From Pirellula sp. (GTDB lineage Bacteria > Planctomycetota > Planctomycetia > Pirellulales > PNKZ01): 64,000 nt of DNA. A program made the translations under genes and the position numbers. The notes beneath the pieces are model-generated. The model was not told the origin of the DNA. It made no database searches and saw nothing but the letters and a program-made list of their open reading frames with translations. The DNA lies in contig PNKZ01000011.1 in the NCBI GenBank assembly GCA_013822735.1, positions 124,001 through 188,000 of the forward strand, written 5' to 3'. This document shows, piece by piece, positions 35,635 through 45,012 of the stretch (the stretch's first letter is position 1; the number at the start of each line of letters is the position of its first letter).

Positions 35635-37995
35635 TCAGCAGGCGTTCTGCTTGGCATGCACCGTGCCGTCGCCGGCCGTGCGGCCGTTTGCGGCGTGGCC
35701 GTTCGACGCTTGTCCGTTGGCCGCGGCTTGCGCCGTGCTCAGGAGCACGAACGGTTCCACGTACGTTTCCGGCTTCGAGCCTTCCGCCGGCACGACGTTG
35801 ATCAACACGCACTTGAAGGCCGGCGTTTTCGATGACGGATCGCGCGAGCGCGGCACCAGGACGTTTGCTTCCGGGCAGTACATCAAAGCGTTGCCCGGGC
35901 GGATTTTGTCGAACGACCGCACAATCACGTTTTGCATTCTTCCGACTTCGTTGGAGATGTGGCAGCGATGGTCGGCTTTGAGCCCGAGGCGCGTGATGTC
36001 GTCGGGGTGCAGGGCGATGATGTCGCGGCGGTCGATGCCGCGATACAGATCGTAGTCTTCGTATACGACGGTATTGAACTGCCCTTCACTCCGCACGGTC
36101 ATCATGCGGAGTTGGCCGATCGCCGGGTCGGAAAGATCGCCGCCGGCAAGTTCGGGCAGGTCGTGCGTCTTGAGCATCGCCTTGCCGCTGGGGGTCGGAA
36201 ACTTCGGCGTGTGGAACGTCCGTCCGGCGATCTGGAATTCCTTCTTGGTGGCGTCGATCGTTTTGATTTCGTCGAAGCCGGGGACCACCGCCGCGATCGT
36301 CTCGCGAATCTTGCGCGTGCTTTCCATGCCGCGCCAATCGATGGGGCCGGTCACCTCGGAGCCGAGCACCCCTTGCGCTATGTGGGCGATGATTTCGACT
36401 TCGCTCCGCGGGCCTTCGTGGCGGCGCGGGCCGCCGTCGCTCAAGCGAATGTAGCTGAACATCGATTCTTGCGTCGTCGGCTGCGGCTCTTCGTCGCGGG
36501 CCAGCACCGGCAGAATGATCGTGTCTTCGCCGGCTAGGCCGTGCGCGTGGCCCGTGTTGAGCGTGGTGTTCATGTAGACCAGAAGGTCGAGGCCGCGGAG
36601 CGATTGCGCGGCGTATGTGGCGTCGGGGTTCGAGCCGAAGAGGTTGCCGCCGAGGCAGAAGCCGGCGCGCATCCGACCGGTATCCGCGGCTTCCATGCAG
36701 CCCATGGTGTCGAGGCCGGGCGTGGTGGGGAGTTTGATTTGAAAGTGGTCTTGGAGCCGTTGGAAAATCGCGTCTTTCAGCTTCGGAGTGACGCCGACGG
36801 AGCCGATGCCCTGCACATTGGAGTGGCCGCGGATCGGCATGAGCCCCGCCCCGGGCCGACCGACCATGCCGCGCATCAGGGCCAAGTTGGCGATGGCCTC
36901 GACGTTGAGCACGCCGTGCACGTGGTGCGTGATTCCCATCGTCCAAGAGAAGACGACGTTCTTCGCCTTGGCGTAGCGCTGGGCCATGTCGTCGATCTCG
37001 GCCTTCGTGACGCCGGACTTCGCGAGAATCTCTTCCCAAGGTGTGGCGCGCAGCCGAGCTTCGAGCTCGGGCCACCCTTCGCAGTAGGTTTCCAGAAACG
37101 GCCGGTCGATCGCATCCATCTCGAGAATGCGCTTCGAAATGCCGGTGATCATCGCTAAGTCGCCGCCAATGTGCGGCTGCACATAAAGCGTGGCGATTTT
37201 CGTGCCGAAGAGCATGCTCAGCGGGTCGCTCGGCACGCGGAAGTTCACGAGCCCGATTTCGACGACCGGATTGACCACGATGATTTCGGCGTTGCGCTTG
37301 CTCATCTCTTTGAGCGAAGTCATCAGCCGGGGATGGTTGCTCGCCGGATTACCGCCGATGACGAACATGCAGTCGGCAGTTTCGAGGTCGTGCAATTGAA
37401 TGGTGCCGACGCCCGAGCCGAGTACGTTCGACAGGCCGACGCCCGAGGCTTGGTGGCAGTAGTAGCTGCAATTGTTGACGTTGTTCGTCCCGTAGACGCG
37501 AGCGAACAGCTGCAGCAAGAAGCCGGCTTCGTTCGAGCTGCGGCCGCTGAAGTACCAGAACGATTCGTCGGGCTGGGTGGCGCGGAGCTTGTCGATGATG
37601 CGCCGGTACGCTTCGTCCCAGGAGATCGGTTCGTAATACTGCGAGCCTTTGCGCAGGAGCACCGGGTCGACGAGTCGACCGCAGGTCTCAAGCTCGCGCG
37701 GGGAGAAGGCTTGCAACTGCGCGACGGAGTAGGTCTTCCAGAAGTCCGGCTTGATGGCGCCCTGCATGTCGGACGCCATGGCCTGCAAGCTCTTCTTGCA
37801 GACTTCCGGGAAGTGGCCGGTTTCGTTGACCATGCCGCCGGCTTGGCCACCCATGCCGAGCGCACAGGTCTTGCAGGCGTTCTTGGAGCGCATCGCGGTC
37901 CAAAACTTCCACAGTTTCCACCCGCTCGATTCGCGGGCCTTGCGCCAGGTGTACCAAACGGCTTGCCAGCCGCCGCCGGAGGTTCGCTTTTTCAT
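35635..37995 (-). CDS. FdhF/YdeP-type molybdopterin oxidoreductase
   Basis: The 786-residue protein has an N-terminal SKNACKTCALGMGGQAGGM (Cys41, Cys44), characteristic of the YdeP branch. The molybdopterin domains include WDEAYRRIIDKL, NCSYYCHQASGVGLSNVLGS, MFVIGGNPASNHPRLM, RGHSNVQGIGSVGVTP and ILPVLARDEEPQPTTQES, and a C-terminal dinucleotide-binding domain ends before a low-complexity Ala/Gly/Asn tail. YdeP-like proteins resemble formate dehydrogenase but their substrate is unresolved; YdeP is linked to acid resistance in E. coli. The start is an ATG at 37995 with no strong ribosome site. It converges on the TPR-like gene. Confidence 0.88.
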   Translation of the reverse strand: MKKRTSGGGWQAVWYTWRKARESSGWKLWKFWTAMRSKNACKTCALGMGGQAGGMVNETGHFPEVCKKSLQAMASDMQGAIKPDFWKTYSVAQLQAFSPRELETCGRLVDPVLLRKGSQYYEPISWDEAYRRIIDKLRATQPDESFWYFSGRSSNEAGFLLQLFARVYGTNNVNNCSYYCHQASGVGLSNVLGSGVGTIQLHDLETADCMFVIGGNPASNHPRLMTSLKEMSKRNAEIIVVNPVVEIGLVNFRVPSDPLSMLFGTKIATLYVQPHIGGDLAMITGISKRILEMDAIDRPFLETYCEGWPELEARLRATPWEEILAKSGVTKAEIDDMAQRYAKAKNVVFSWTMGITHHVHGVLNVEAIANLALMRGMVGRPGAGLMPIRGHSNVQGIGSVGVTPKLKDAIFQRLQDHFQIKLPTTPGLDTMGCMEAADTGRMRAGFCLGGNLFGSNPDATYAAQSLRGLDLLVYMNTTLNTGHAHGLAGEDTIILPVLARDEEPQPTTQESMFSYIRLSDGGPRRHEGPRSEVEIIAHIAQGVLGSEVTGPIDWRGMESTRKIRETIAAVVPGFDEIKTIDATKKEFQIAGRTFHTPKFPTPSGKAMLKTHDLPELAGGDLSDPAIGQLRMMTVRSEGQFNTVVYEDYDLYRGIDRRDIIALHPDDITRLGLKADHRCHISNEVGRMQNVIVRSFDKIRPGNALMYCPEANVLVPRSRDPSSKTPAFKCVLINVVPAEGSKPETYVEPFVLLSTAQAAANGQASNGHAANGRTAGDGTVHAKQNAC

Positions 37996-38124
37996 AGAAG
38001 TTAGTTTACCGCGCCGGCTTCCCCGCGTGAAATGTCGCCATAACTACTTTGACATGTCCACCGCAGCGCGGGAAGTTGATCGCCGTGCTTATGGTTCCGT
38101 GCAGCGGTATTCGTGGAGGCGGCC

Positions 38125-39408
38125 ATGCAAGCGGTACACAATGGGTGTCGTAGTCGGCGGGGCGTTCGGCGGTTCATATCTACAATCAGTTGCGCGATCG
38201 TGCTCTTCAGTTGGGGAGCTATGGCTTTCGGAGATGCCGGAGAAGCGGAAGCGATTCGCCCCTTTAAGATCGCCGTGCCCGAAGAGGTGCTTGTCGATCT
38301 CAAGTCGCGGCTTGCGCGCACGCGCTGGCCTGACGAGATCGCCGGCTCCGGCTGGAACTACGGCGTTGAGCCGGCCTACCTGAGAGACTTAGTCGACCAT
38401 TGGCAAACCAAGTACGACTGGCGCGCCGCGGAACGAAAGCTCAACACTTTCCCGCAGTTCATTACGTCGATCGACGGCGTCGATTTGCATTTCATCCATG
38501 TGCGTTCGTCGCATAAAGGGGCGTTGCCGCTGGTCATCACACACGGTTGGCCCGGCTCCGTCGTCGAGTTTGTCAAGATCATCGATCCGCTGGTGAACCC
38601 CACGGCGCACGGCGGCCGCGCCGAAGACGCTTTCCATGTGGTTTGCCCGTCGCTGCCGGGCTTCGGCTTCTCGGGTCGACCGAAGACGCCCGGTTGGAGC
38701 AGCAGTCGCATGGCGGCGGCCATCGCGACGCTCATGGAGCGCCTTGGGTACGATCGTTACGGTGCCCAAGGGGGCGACTGGGGTTCGGGCGTATCCACTT
38801 GGCTCGGCAACCATGACTCCGCGCATGTCGTCGGGGCGCACATCACCTTTCTGGGATCAGGCGTACCACAAGGAGCCGATCCGTGGGCGGGCATTTCAAC
38901 GGAAGTACGCGAACGCTTCGAGGCGCGGAGCAAGGAATTGCAGGCGCATTTCGGATACAGCGCCATTCAAGGGAGTCGTCCGCAAACCATTGGATACGCG
39001 CTGAACGACTCGCCCGTCGGTTTGGCGGCGTGGATCATCGATAAGTTTTGGGCCTGGAGCGACCATCGCGGCGACCTCGACAACAGCTTCACGAAAGACG
39101 AACTGTTGACGAACATTATGGTTTACTGGGTGACGCAGACGCCGGCTTCCTCGGCGCGCATATATTTCGAGCGGGATTACTACGACGGAGGTCGCAAGGC
39201 AGGCCGCAGCGCGCCGGTCGGCGTTGCGATGTTTCCCAAAGAAATCGGCGTGCCGCCGCGCCAATGGGCCGAGAAGCGTTATCGTTTGGTGCACTGGACC
39301 GACATGCCGCGCGGGGGACACTTCGCCGCGATGGAACAGCCGGAATTATTGGTCGGCGATATGCGTAAGTTCTTCGCGCCGCTGAGAGCCGAGCGTGGCG
39401 AAAAATGA
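38125..39408 (+). CDS. Epoxide hydrolase (EHN family), exported
   Basis: The 427-residue protein has an N-terminal hydrophobic leader (about 22-40) and the EHN domain (PFKIAVPEEVLVDLKSRLAR, RTRWPDE). The alpha/beta hydrolase fold follows: LVITHGWPGSVVEF (oxyanion), VVCPSLPGFGFSG, and QGGDWGSGVSTW with the nucleophile Asp. The catalytic His is in RGGHFAAMEQPE. Such enzymes open epoxides to diols. ATG 38125 follows GGAGG by 5 nt and is preferred to a GTG at 38113. It is divergent from the YdeP gene. Confidence 0.9.
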   Translation: MQAVHNGCRSRRGVRRFISTISCAIVLFSWGAMAFGDAGEAEAIRPFKIAVPEEVLVDLKSRLARTRWPDEIAGSGWNYGVEPAYLRDLVDHWQTKYDWRAAERKLNTFPQFITSIDGVDLHFIHVRSSHKGALPLVITHGWPGSVVEFVKIIDPLVNPTAHGGRAEDAFHVVCPSLPGFGFSGRPKTPGWSSSRMAAAIATLMERLGYDRYGAQGGDWGSGVSTWLGNHDSAHVVGAHITFLGSGVPQGADPWAGISTEVRERFEARSKELQAHFGYSAIQGSRPQTIGYALNDSPVGLAAWIIDKFWAWSDHRGDLDNSFTKDELLTNIMVYWVTQTPASSARIYFERDYYDGGRKAGRSAPVGVAMFPKEIGVPPRQWAEKRYRLVHWTDMPRGGHFAAMEQPELLVGDMRKFFAPLRAERGEK

Positions 39409-39487
39409 CGGCGTTGCGTACAATTGCCCGCTTCTCGCAGTTCCAGTTCGCCAATCAGAACTCTCCCACTCCCATCCAAAACGACCT

Positions 39488-40609
39488 ATGGCCTTTGATA
39501 TTGATCCTTCCTTGTGTCGGCACCGTCAGCAACGTTTGCAGGCGGAGATGCGGCGGCACAATCTCGATTTGGTGATTGTGGCGCGCACCGAGCACGTGCA
39601 GTGGCTCACAGGCCCGCGATTCGGCTGGGTCTATGAGCCTTTGGCGGCGTTGTGGAAAGACGGCACTTGTACGCTCGTCGCTCCCAACGAGGCTCCGAAG
39701 GTGCATGCGGCCGACAACGTCGTGACGTATGAAGCGCAATGGCTGTGCACGCTGCGTAACGATCAGCGACGCGCGGCAGTCGACGAATTGAAAAAGGTGC
39801 TCGCGACCCAAGGGCATGCGCGGCGGATCGGTGTTGAATATTCTTGTTTTCCGAAGCACTTCGGCGACTTGTCGTTGGATGACCTCGACGATCCGCTGGA
39901 CTGTTTCGACATCGAACCTTCGCTCTTCAAACTACGGCGGCGGAAAGATGCCGACGAGCTCGCGCGGATCAAGCACGCCATCGGTGCGACGGGGGCCATG
40001 TATACGAAGGCCCGGGAGATCGTACGGCCGGGCCTGAACGAGCTGGAAATGTTCAACACGCTGCAGTCGACCGCGGTGGAATACTTGGGCGAAATGCTCA
40101 CCGGCACCGGCAACGACTATGCCAGCGGCGTGCCGGGAGGACCTCCGCGCAACCGTCGCATTGAAGCCGGCGAACTGTACGTGCTTGATCTCGGTCCGGC
40201 GTTTCGCGGCTACTTTGCCGACAACTGCCGCGCGATCGCCGTCGACGGCAAGCCGACGCCGCTGCAACTCTCGGCTCAGAAGCACATTGCCGAAGTGTTT
40301 CCGATGGTCATGGAAACGGTAAAGCCGGGGGCCAGTTGCCGAGGCTTCTTCTTGCAGGTGAAGCAGCACCTGGACAAGTTTGCCGGCGCGAGGTTCGACC
40401 ATCACCTGGGGCACGGCATCGGGCTCTTTCCGCACGAGGCGCCCCACCTGAATTCGCACTGGGACGACGTCTTCGAAGTGGGGGACGTGTTCACCTGCGA
40501 GCCGGGGCTCTACAGCGACGAGCTACGCGGCGGCATTCGTTTAGAGAACGACTACGTCGTCACGGAGACGGGAGTGGAGCTTTTGAGCGATTTCCCGCTC
40601 GACTTGTAA
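39488..40609 (+). CDS. M24-family metallopeptidase (Xaa-Pro type)
   Basis: The 373-residue protein has an N-terminal creatinase-like domain and a C-terminal pita-bread domain with the five metal ligands: VLDLGPAF and FADNCR (Asp, Asp), HHLGHGIGLFPHEAP (His), FTCEPGLYSDE (Glu) and IRLENDYVVTE (Glu). This is the pattern of Xaa-Pro aminopeptidase or dipeptidase. The exact specificity is unknown. ATG 39488 gives a normal N-terminus; upstream in-frame starts lie in the end of the epoxide hydrolase region. Confidence 0.9.
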   Translation: MAFDIDPSLCRHRQQRLQAEMRRHNLDLVIVARTEHVQWLTGPRFGWVYEPLAALWKDGTCTLVAPNEAPKVHAADNVVTYEAQWLCTLRNDQRRAAVDELKKVLATQGHARRIGVEYSCFPKHFGDLSLDDLDDPLDCFDIEPSLFKLRRRKDADELARIKHAIGATGAMYTKAREIVRPGLNELEMFNTLQSTAVEYLGEMLTGTGNDYASGVPGGPPRNRRIEAGELYVLDLGPAFRGYFADNCRAIAVDGKPTPLQLSAQKHIAEVFPMVMETVKPGASCRGFFLQVKQHLDKFAGARFDHHLGHGIGLFPHEAPHLNSHWDDVFEVGDVFTCEPGLYSDELRGGIRLENDYVVTETGVELLSDFPLDL

Positions 40610-40621
40610 GAGCGCCGGCGG

Positions 40622-41128
40622 CTACCAACCCAGTGGTCGGCGATAGGCGGCGCCGCGATGCGGCGTCGTCGATGCGGGAGCTCCGTAGCCCCCTCCGGTC
40701 GCCGCGCTCGGGGCGGTTTTCTTATCGCCGCGGGGGATTTGCGGAACGAGTTCGATCGGTTGGCGATGCGCGGGCGTCTGCTTTTGGTCGATGCTCACGG
40801 CGCCGCCGAGCGCTCCCCAGTTTTGCCCGAGCCGGCCGAACGGCTCTTGAGGCATCATAAAAAGCGGGCTCATCGGCGCGACGGGACGAATCGGACGTAG
40901 CGGCACCACCGAGCCGTCGGGAATGAGTTGGGTCGGCGGCCCGAACGGATGGAAGTTCGTCGGGGGCAAACTCGGCGGCGTGGCGTCGAGGTCCGATCCA
41001 CAAACGAGCGCCGCGACTATCGCCCAAGCCGGCGCACGGCACAACCGACAGACGGTGATGACGGGGCGAACGAGCTTCATGTTCGACGGCGCAGCGGAGA
41101 ATGACAGGATGCTCGCACCTTGGTTCAT
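40622..41128 (-). CDS. Secreted Pro-rich hypothetical protein
   Basis: The 168-residue protein has a hydrophobic segment near residues 30-45 (AWAIVAALVCGSDLDA), probably a signal peptide with an extended N-terminus. The mature part is rich in Pro and Gly (PTNFHPFGPPTQLIPDG, RPIRPVAPMSPLFMM). No family is recognised. ATG 41128 has AGGAAAAG upstream; ATG 41080 is an alternative that gives a more typical signal peptide. It converges on the M24 gene with only 12 nt between stops. Confidence 0.6.
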   Translation of the reverse strand: MNQGASILSFSAAPSNMKLVRPVITVCRLCRAPAWAIVAALVCGSDLDATPPSLPPTNFHPFGPPTQLIPDGSVVPLRPIRPVAPMSPLFMMPQEPFGRLGQNWGALGGAVSIDQKQTPAHRQPIELVPQIPRGDKKTAPSAATGGGYGAPASTTPHRGAAYRRPLGW

Positions 41129-41301
41129 CGACTTTTCCTAGAAGGAAAATTTAGCCGGCCTTGCGCTTTGATCATTAGTCGAATTTCCCGCAGCACCCGA
41201 CCGTGGGAAGCCGATGGGTATTGGTAGGCGGACGCGCGGCGCATGGCGCCGCCGGCGTGCCTCCGCCGGCATTGCCATTTTGCAGAACGCACCCCACTCC
41301 C

Positions 41302-41838
41302 ATGGCCGGTCGACTTCGTTCGCTCTATCTGGCGTACTTTTCGAAGCCGAAGCAATTCCGCCCGCTGTATCAGCTGGCGCGGAAACAGCCGGTGCGGCGC
41401 ATCACGGAGTTGGGCATCGGCACCGCCGTCCGCACGATGCGGTTGCTGGAGCTCTGCCCCGGCACGGAGGAAACACACTACACGGGCATTGACATGTTCG
41501 AAGCTCGTCAAAACGGCGACGGGCCGGGCCTGACGATCAAGGCCGCGCATTCGCTGCTGGCGACTACGGGGGCGAAGGTGCGCCTGATTCCCGGCGACCC
41601 GATGTCGGCGTTGTCCCGTTCGGCCAACAGTCTCGCGCGGCAGGACCTGATTTTAATCTCGGCCGACCAGGACCGAGAATCTCTCGCCAGGGCTTGGTTC
41701 TACGTGCCGCGGATGTTGCACGAAGCCACGACCGTGCTGCTCGAAGAACCGACCGACGAAGGGACGATCCTGCGACGCTTGTCGCACGAAGAGATCGCCA
41801 AGCTCGCCACGCCTCCGAAGGGGAAGCGGGCGGCTTAA
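41302..41838 (+). CDS. Hypothetical protein with methyltransferase-like fold
   Basis: The 178-residue protein contains RITELGIGTAVRTMRLLEL, then HYTGIDMFEAR and VRLIPGDPMSALSR, resembling the first strands of a class I SAM-dependent methyltransferase. The usual acidic residue after the second strand would be the Asp of GIDMF. It is shorter than most such enzymes and may have lost activity. The start at ATG 41302 (MAGRLRSLYL) lacks a strong ribosome site. Confidence 0.6.
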   Translation: MAGRLRSLYLAYFSKPKQFRPLYQLARKQPVRRITELGIGTAVRTMRLLELCPGTEETHYTGIDMFEARQNGDGPGLTIKAAHSLLATTGAKVRLIPGDPMSALSRSANSLARQDLILISADQDRESLARAWFYVPRMLHEATTVLLEEPTDEGTILRRLSHEEIAKLATPPKGKRAA

Positions 41839-42030
41839 GGGAACGTCAGAAGTCGAACCGGGAACCGCCGCAGCCGCGGAAAAATCTCGCGATTTGTACG
41901 CATTGTTGCGAAACTCCGGCTGCCGCGTCGGCATCGAAAGCCGCACGTGCGCCCCTAGCCCGACGGTTGCTTCCGCCGGTATGATGGGGGCGAGTTATTT
42001 ACTTCCGCCTGCTGGTAAGGAACACGGTCG

Positions 42031-43713
42031 ATGACCGGTCCCCGCCGCGACTTGCAGCCGATTTCGCCGCAAGACCAAACGCTTGATGCTGCCAGCATGC
42101 GCACGCCTGCTCCGGCGTCGCCTCCGCTTTCGGCGCGCGATGCCCGATGTGCGCACATCAAGATGCTCGACGGCACCGAGTCGGGCATGTCGCAGCAAAC
42201 GCAGGCGCTGCTCGGCTATCGCTTGCGTAGCGCTGCGCTGGTGCTCTTCATCGGCTCGGCGGTGTTTTATCTTTGGGGATCGGTGCGCGATCTGAATTCG
42301 ACGCTGGATCAACCGTTTTTGCTTGCGCAACGGTCGCTCTTGCGTTGGTGTCACTTGGCCCACCTATTGGGCCTGGGCATTTTCGCCGCCGTGCTGTGGC
42401 GCTCGACTGCGAACTTCTGCCTCCGCTCGTTGCGCTGGATGGAGTGGGGCATCTTCGGCATCACGACGACGTTCTTCGTGAACGTGCAGCACTTCGATCT
42501 GCTCTATACCGCGTCGCTCTATAACTTCATTCCCAGCACGCTGGGGCTGTGGTTCACGTTGATCTTTACGTACGCCGTGTATATTCCGAACACTTGGCAA
42601 CGGGCCGCAGTCGTCATCGGCTGCATGCTGACGGCGGCCGCGAGCGGCTACGCCTTCGACGTTTGGCGCGAGCCGATCATTCGTGACTTGGCCGCGGCGC
42701 ACGAGCCGTTCTCGTCGATGATCTTGCTCGGCTTGTTCGGCTACGGCGCCAGCATCTACGGCACCTATCTGACCAACTCCTTGCGGCAAGAAGCCTTCGA
42801 AGCCCGCGAACTCGGGCAATATCGGCTCAAGCGCTTGCTTGGTAGCGGCGGCATGGGCGAGGTGTATCTGGCCGAACATCGGCTGCTGAAACGTCCTTGC
42901 GCGTTGAAGTTGATTCGTCCGCATAAGGCGGATGATCCCCGCACGCTGGCTCGCTTCGAACGCGAGGTGCAAAGCATCGCGACGCTTTCGCATTGGAACA
43001 CGGTGGAGATATTCGATTATGGTCGGGCCGACGACGGCACGTTTTACTACGTGATGGAGTATCTGCCCGGCTTGAGCATCGCCGACTTGGTCGAGCGGCA
43101 CGGGCCGCTGCCGCCGGCGCGCGTCGTGTATCTGCTTGAACAGGTTTGCGATGCTTTGCGCGAGGCGCATGCCGTCGGGCTGGTGCATCGCGATGTGAAG
43201 CCCGGCAACATCTTCGCGGCCAAACGGGGCGGTGTGTACGACGTGGCGAAGTTGCTTGATTTCGGGCTCGTGAAGCAAGCGATCGAAACCGAAGGGGACC
43301 ACCTCACGCTCGACGGCACGATCACGGGCTCGCCGCTCTTCATGTCGCCCGAACAAGCGACCGGAGAGAATGAGCCCGACGGCCGGAGCGATATTTATGC
43401 TTTAGGGGCGGTCGCCTACTTCATGCTGACGGGGCACCCCGTCTTTGAAAGCGATAAGCCGCTCAAGGTGCTCTTCGCCCACGTCAACGACAAGGTGCTG
43501 CCGCCGACGCAGTGGCGCAGCGACATTCCGGACGACCTGGAGCGCGTCGTGCTTAAGTGCTTGGCGAAGCGACCGGCTGATCGGTATCAGGATGTCGCCG
43601 CCTTGCGATATGCACTCCGCGACACGGACTGCAGCGGCAAGTGGACCCGCGACGATGCGGCGAAGTGGTGGCAATCGTCCGGCAAAGACGCGCTGGAGCC
43701 GGTGGAGGCGTAG
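42031..43713 (+). CDS. Membrane Ser/Thr protein kinase, membrane domain N-terminal
   Basis: The 560-residue protein has about six transmembrane helices between residues 66 and 246, then a Hanks-type kinase domain at 262-535. The domain shows LGSGGMGEVYLAEH, catalytic Lys293 (ALKLI), LVHRDVKPGNIF, LLDFGLVK, GSPLFMSPEQATGE and SDIYALGAVAYFMLTG. All residues needed for catalysis are present. In most bacterial kinases of this class the kinase domain precedes a single transmembrane helix, so this reversed topology suggests a membrane-embedded sensor. AAGGA precedes the ATG. A palindromic repeat begins 6 nt after the stop. Confidence 0.92.
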   Translation: MTGPRRDLQPISPQDQTLDAASMRTPAPASPPLSARDARCAHIKMLDGTESGMSQQTQALLGYRLRSAALVLFIGSAVFYLWGSVRDLNSTLDQPFLLAQRSLLRWCHLAHLLGLGIFAAVLWRSTANFCLRSLRWMEWGIFGITTTFFVNVQHFDLLYTASLYNFIPSTLGLWFTLIFTYAVYIPNTWQRAAVVIGCMLTAAASGYAFDVWREPIIRDLAAAHEPFSSMILLGLFGYGASIYGTYLTNSLRQEAFEARELGQYRLKRLLGSGGMGEVYLAEHRLLKRPCALKLIRPHKADDPRTLARFEREVQSIATLSHWNTVEIFDYGRADDGTFYYVMEYLPGLSIADLVERHGPLPPARVVYLLEQVCDALREAHAVGLVHRDVKPGNIFAAKRGGVYDVAKLLDFGLVKQAIETEGDHLTLDGTITGSPLFMSPEQATGENEPDGRSDIYALGAVAYFMLTGHPVFESDKPLKVLFAHVNDKVLPPTQWRSDIPDDLERVVLKCLAKRPADRYQDVAALRYALRDTDCSGKWTRDDAAKWWQSSGKDALEPVEA

Positions 43714-43718
43714 TCGGA

Positions 43719-43797
43719 CTGTAGGGAACGCCCTCTGTGGCGTTCCGCAAACGAGGTCGTTGCTTCAGGACGGAACGCCACAGAGGGCGTTCCCTAC
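43719..43797. repeat. Palindromic element, copy 2, between convergent genes
   Basis: Arms 43719-43747 and 43771-43797 pair perfectly over 27 nt (GTAGGGAACGCCCTCTGTGG...), with a 23-nt spacer. It fills nearly all of the gap between the kinase and dus genes, and the dus TAG stop (43794-43796) lies inside the right arm. It may serve as a transcription barrier for both genes. Copy 1 is at 28371-28444. Confidence 0.92.
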
Positions 43798-44855
43798 GGG
43801 GCGGGTTCCGCGTCCCGCGGAAAGTGCTTCTCGACGATGTCGTAGAACTCGCCCGGCGTCGACACCTTGGCGGCATACGTGCGAAACGTTCGTGCACCGT
43901 GACGGCCGGCGGCGTAGCAGCAGGCGAAGCGGCGCATGAGCAGCGTCCCCTTCAGTTCGCCGAAGCGTTGAAGCACGAGTTCAAAGTGATGAATGAGCAG
44001 TTGCCTTTGCTCGAAGAGCGATGGGTCCGGGGGCACCGGTTCACCCTTAAGCGCCGCCGCCGCTTGCTGGAAGAGCCAGGGTTTACCCAGCGCCGCGCGG
44101 GCGATCATCACGCCGTCGACGTCGAACCGGTTGAAGGCCTGCACCACCTTAGCGGCGGAGTCGAGGTCGCCGTTGCCGATGAGCGGGATGCGTTTCAAGT
44201 GCGGCTTGATCGCCGAAATGAGCGACCAGTTCGCATGGCCGGTGAAGTAATCTTCGGCGACGCGCCCGTGGCAGGTGAGCGCTGCGGCGCCGGCCCCTTC
44301 CACCACTTGGGCCACGTCGATGGCGTTGACGCAATCGCGCGTGCAGCCGAGGCGGATTTTGGCTGTGACGGGCGTCGGAGCGCAGGCGGCGACGACTCGT
44401 TCGATGATGCGCCCCATCCGGTCGGGATCGCGCAGCAAATACGACCCGCTATGGGCGTCGCGCGTGATCTGTTTCACGGGGCAGCCGAAATTAATGTCGA
44501 CCACGGAGACGCCGAACTCATGTGCGAGGCGCCCGCCCACGGCGGCCAGCGTCTCGGGATCGTTGTCCCAGATTTGCACGGCCAGCGGTCGGGCTTCTTC
44601 CTTCACGCCCCAGAGGCGATCGGGGTGAGCGTCGGAATGTTCTTCGATGGCCAAAAAGCCGCGGGCGCTGACCATCTCCGTGGCCTGCAGCCCCGCACCG
44701 CCGAGCTCGCGCACGATCTGCCGATAAACAAAGTTCGTGAAGCCCGCCATGGGGGCTTGCAGAATCGGCGGATCGACCGTGAGCGGACCGATTTTAAGCG
44801 GCCGCACCTCGCGCTCGAGGCGAACTTCGTCGGCAGGTGTATCGGTCGTGCTCAT
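43794..44855 (-). CDS. dus: tRNA-dihydrouridine synthase (DusB type)
   Basis: The 353-residue flavoenzyme reduces uridines in tRNA. It shows PPILQAPMAGFTNFVYRQIV, LAVQIWDNDPETL, VVDINFGCPVKQITR with catalytic Cys125, LTCHGRVAEDYFTGHANW and PLIGNGDLDSA, the FMN-binding strands of DusB. The GAG/GSxL loop after the Cys reads AHSGSYLL, close to the DusB form. The C-terminus ends PAP just before a stop codon supplied by the palindromic repeat. The start is an ATG at 44855. Confidence 0.92.
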   Translation of the reverse strand: MSTTDTPADEVRLEREVRPLKIGPLTVDPPILQAPMAGFTNFVYRQIVRELGGAGLQATEMVSARGFLAIEEHSDAHPDRLWGVKEEARPLAVQIWDNDPETLAAVGGRLAHEFGVSVVDINFGCPVKQITRDAHSGSYLLRDPDRMGRIIERVVAACAPTPVTAKIRLGCTRDCVNAIDVAQVVEGAGAAALTCHGRVAEDYFTGHANWSLISAIKPHLKRIPLIGNGDLDSAAKVVQAFNRFDVDGVMIARAALGKPWLFQQAAAALKGEPVPPDPSLFEQRQLLIHHFELVLQRFGELKGTLLMRRFACCYAAGRHGARTFRTYAAKVSTPGEFYDIVEKHFPRDAEPAP

Positions 44856-44872
44856 GCCGACATTCTAACGCA

Positions 44873-44897
44873 AACCTTCTCCCACCGGGAGAAGGTT
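44873..44897. repeat. Perfect 11-bp hairpin
   Basis: AACCTTCTCCC (44873-44883) and GGGAGAAGGTT (44887-44897) pair around ACC. It lies just upstream of dus (minus strand) and downstream of the antiporter gene. There is no T-run, so it may be a Rho-linked or processing hairpin. Confidence 0.6.
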
Positions 44898-44972
44898 GCC
44901 GAATTCCGGTTGACGGCAGCGCGGCCCCATTACGAGCGTGGCATTGGGAACGTCGTCACGCCAAACCTCCGG

Positions 44973-44997
44973 CCCCTCGCGCGCAAGGAGCGAGGGG
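44973..44997. repeat. GC-rich hairpin, same family as 24293 and 47398
   Basis: CCCCTCGC (44973-44980) and GCGAGGGG (44990-44997) flank GCGCAAGGA. It lies 16 nt after the antiporter stop (minus strand reading), a likely 3' end structure. It resembles the copies at 24293-24352 and 47398-47439. Confidence 0.55.
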
Positions 44998-45012
44998 AAC
45001 CAGAGGCATCTG

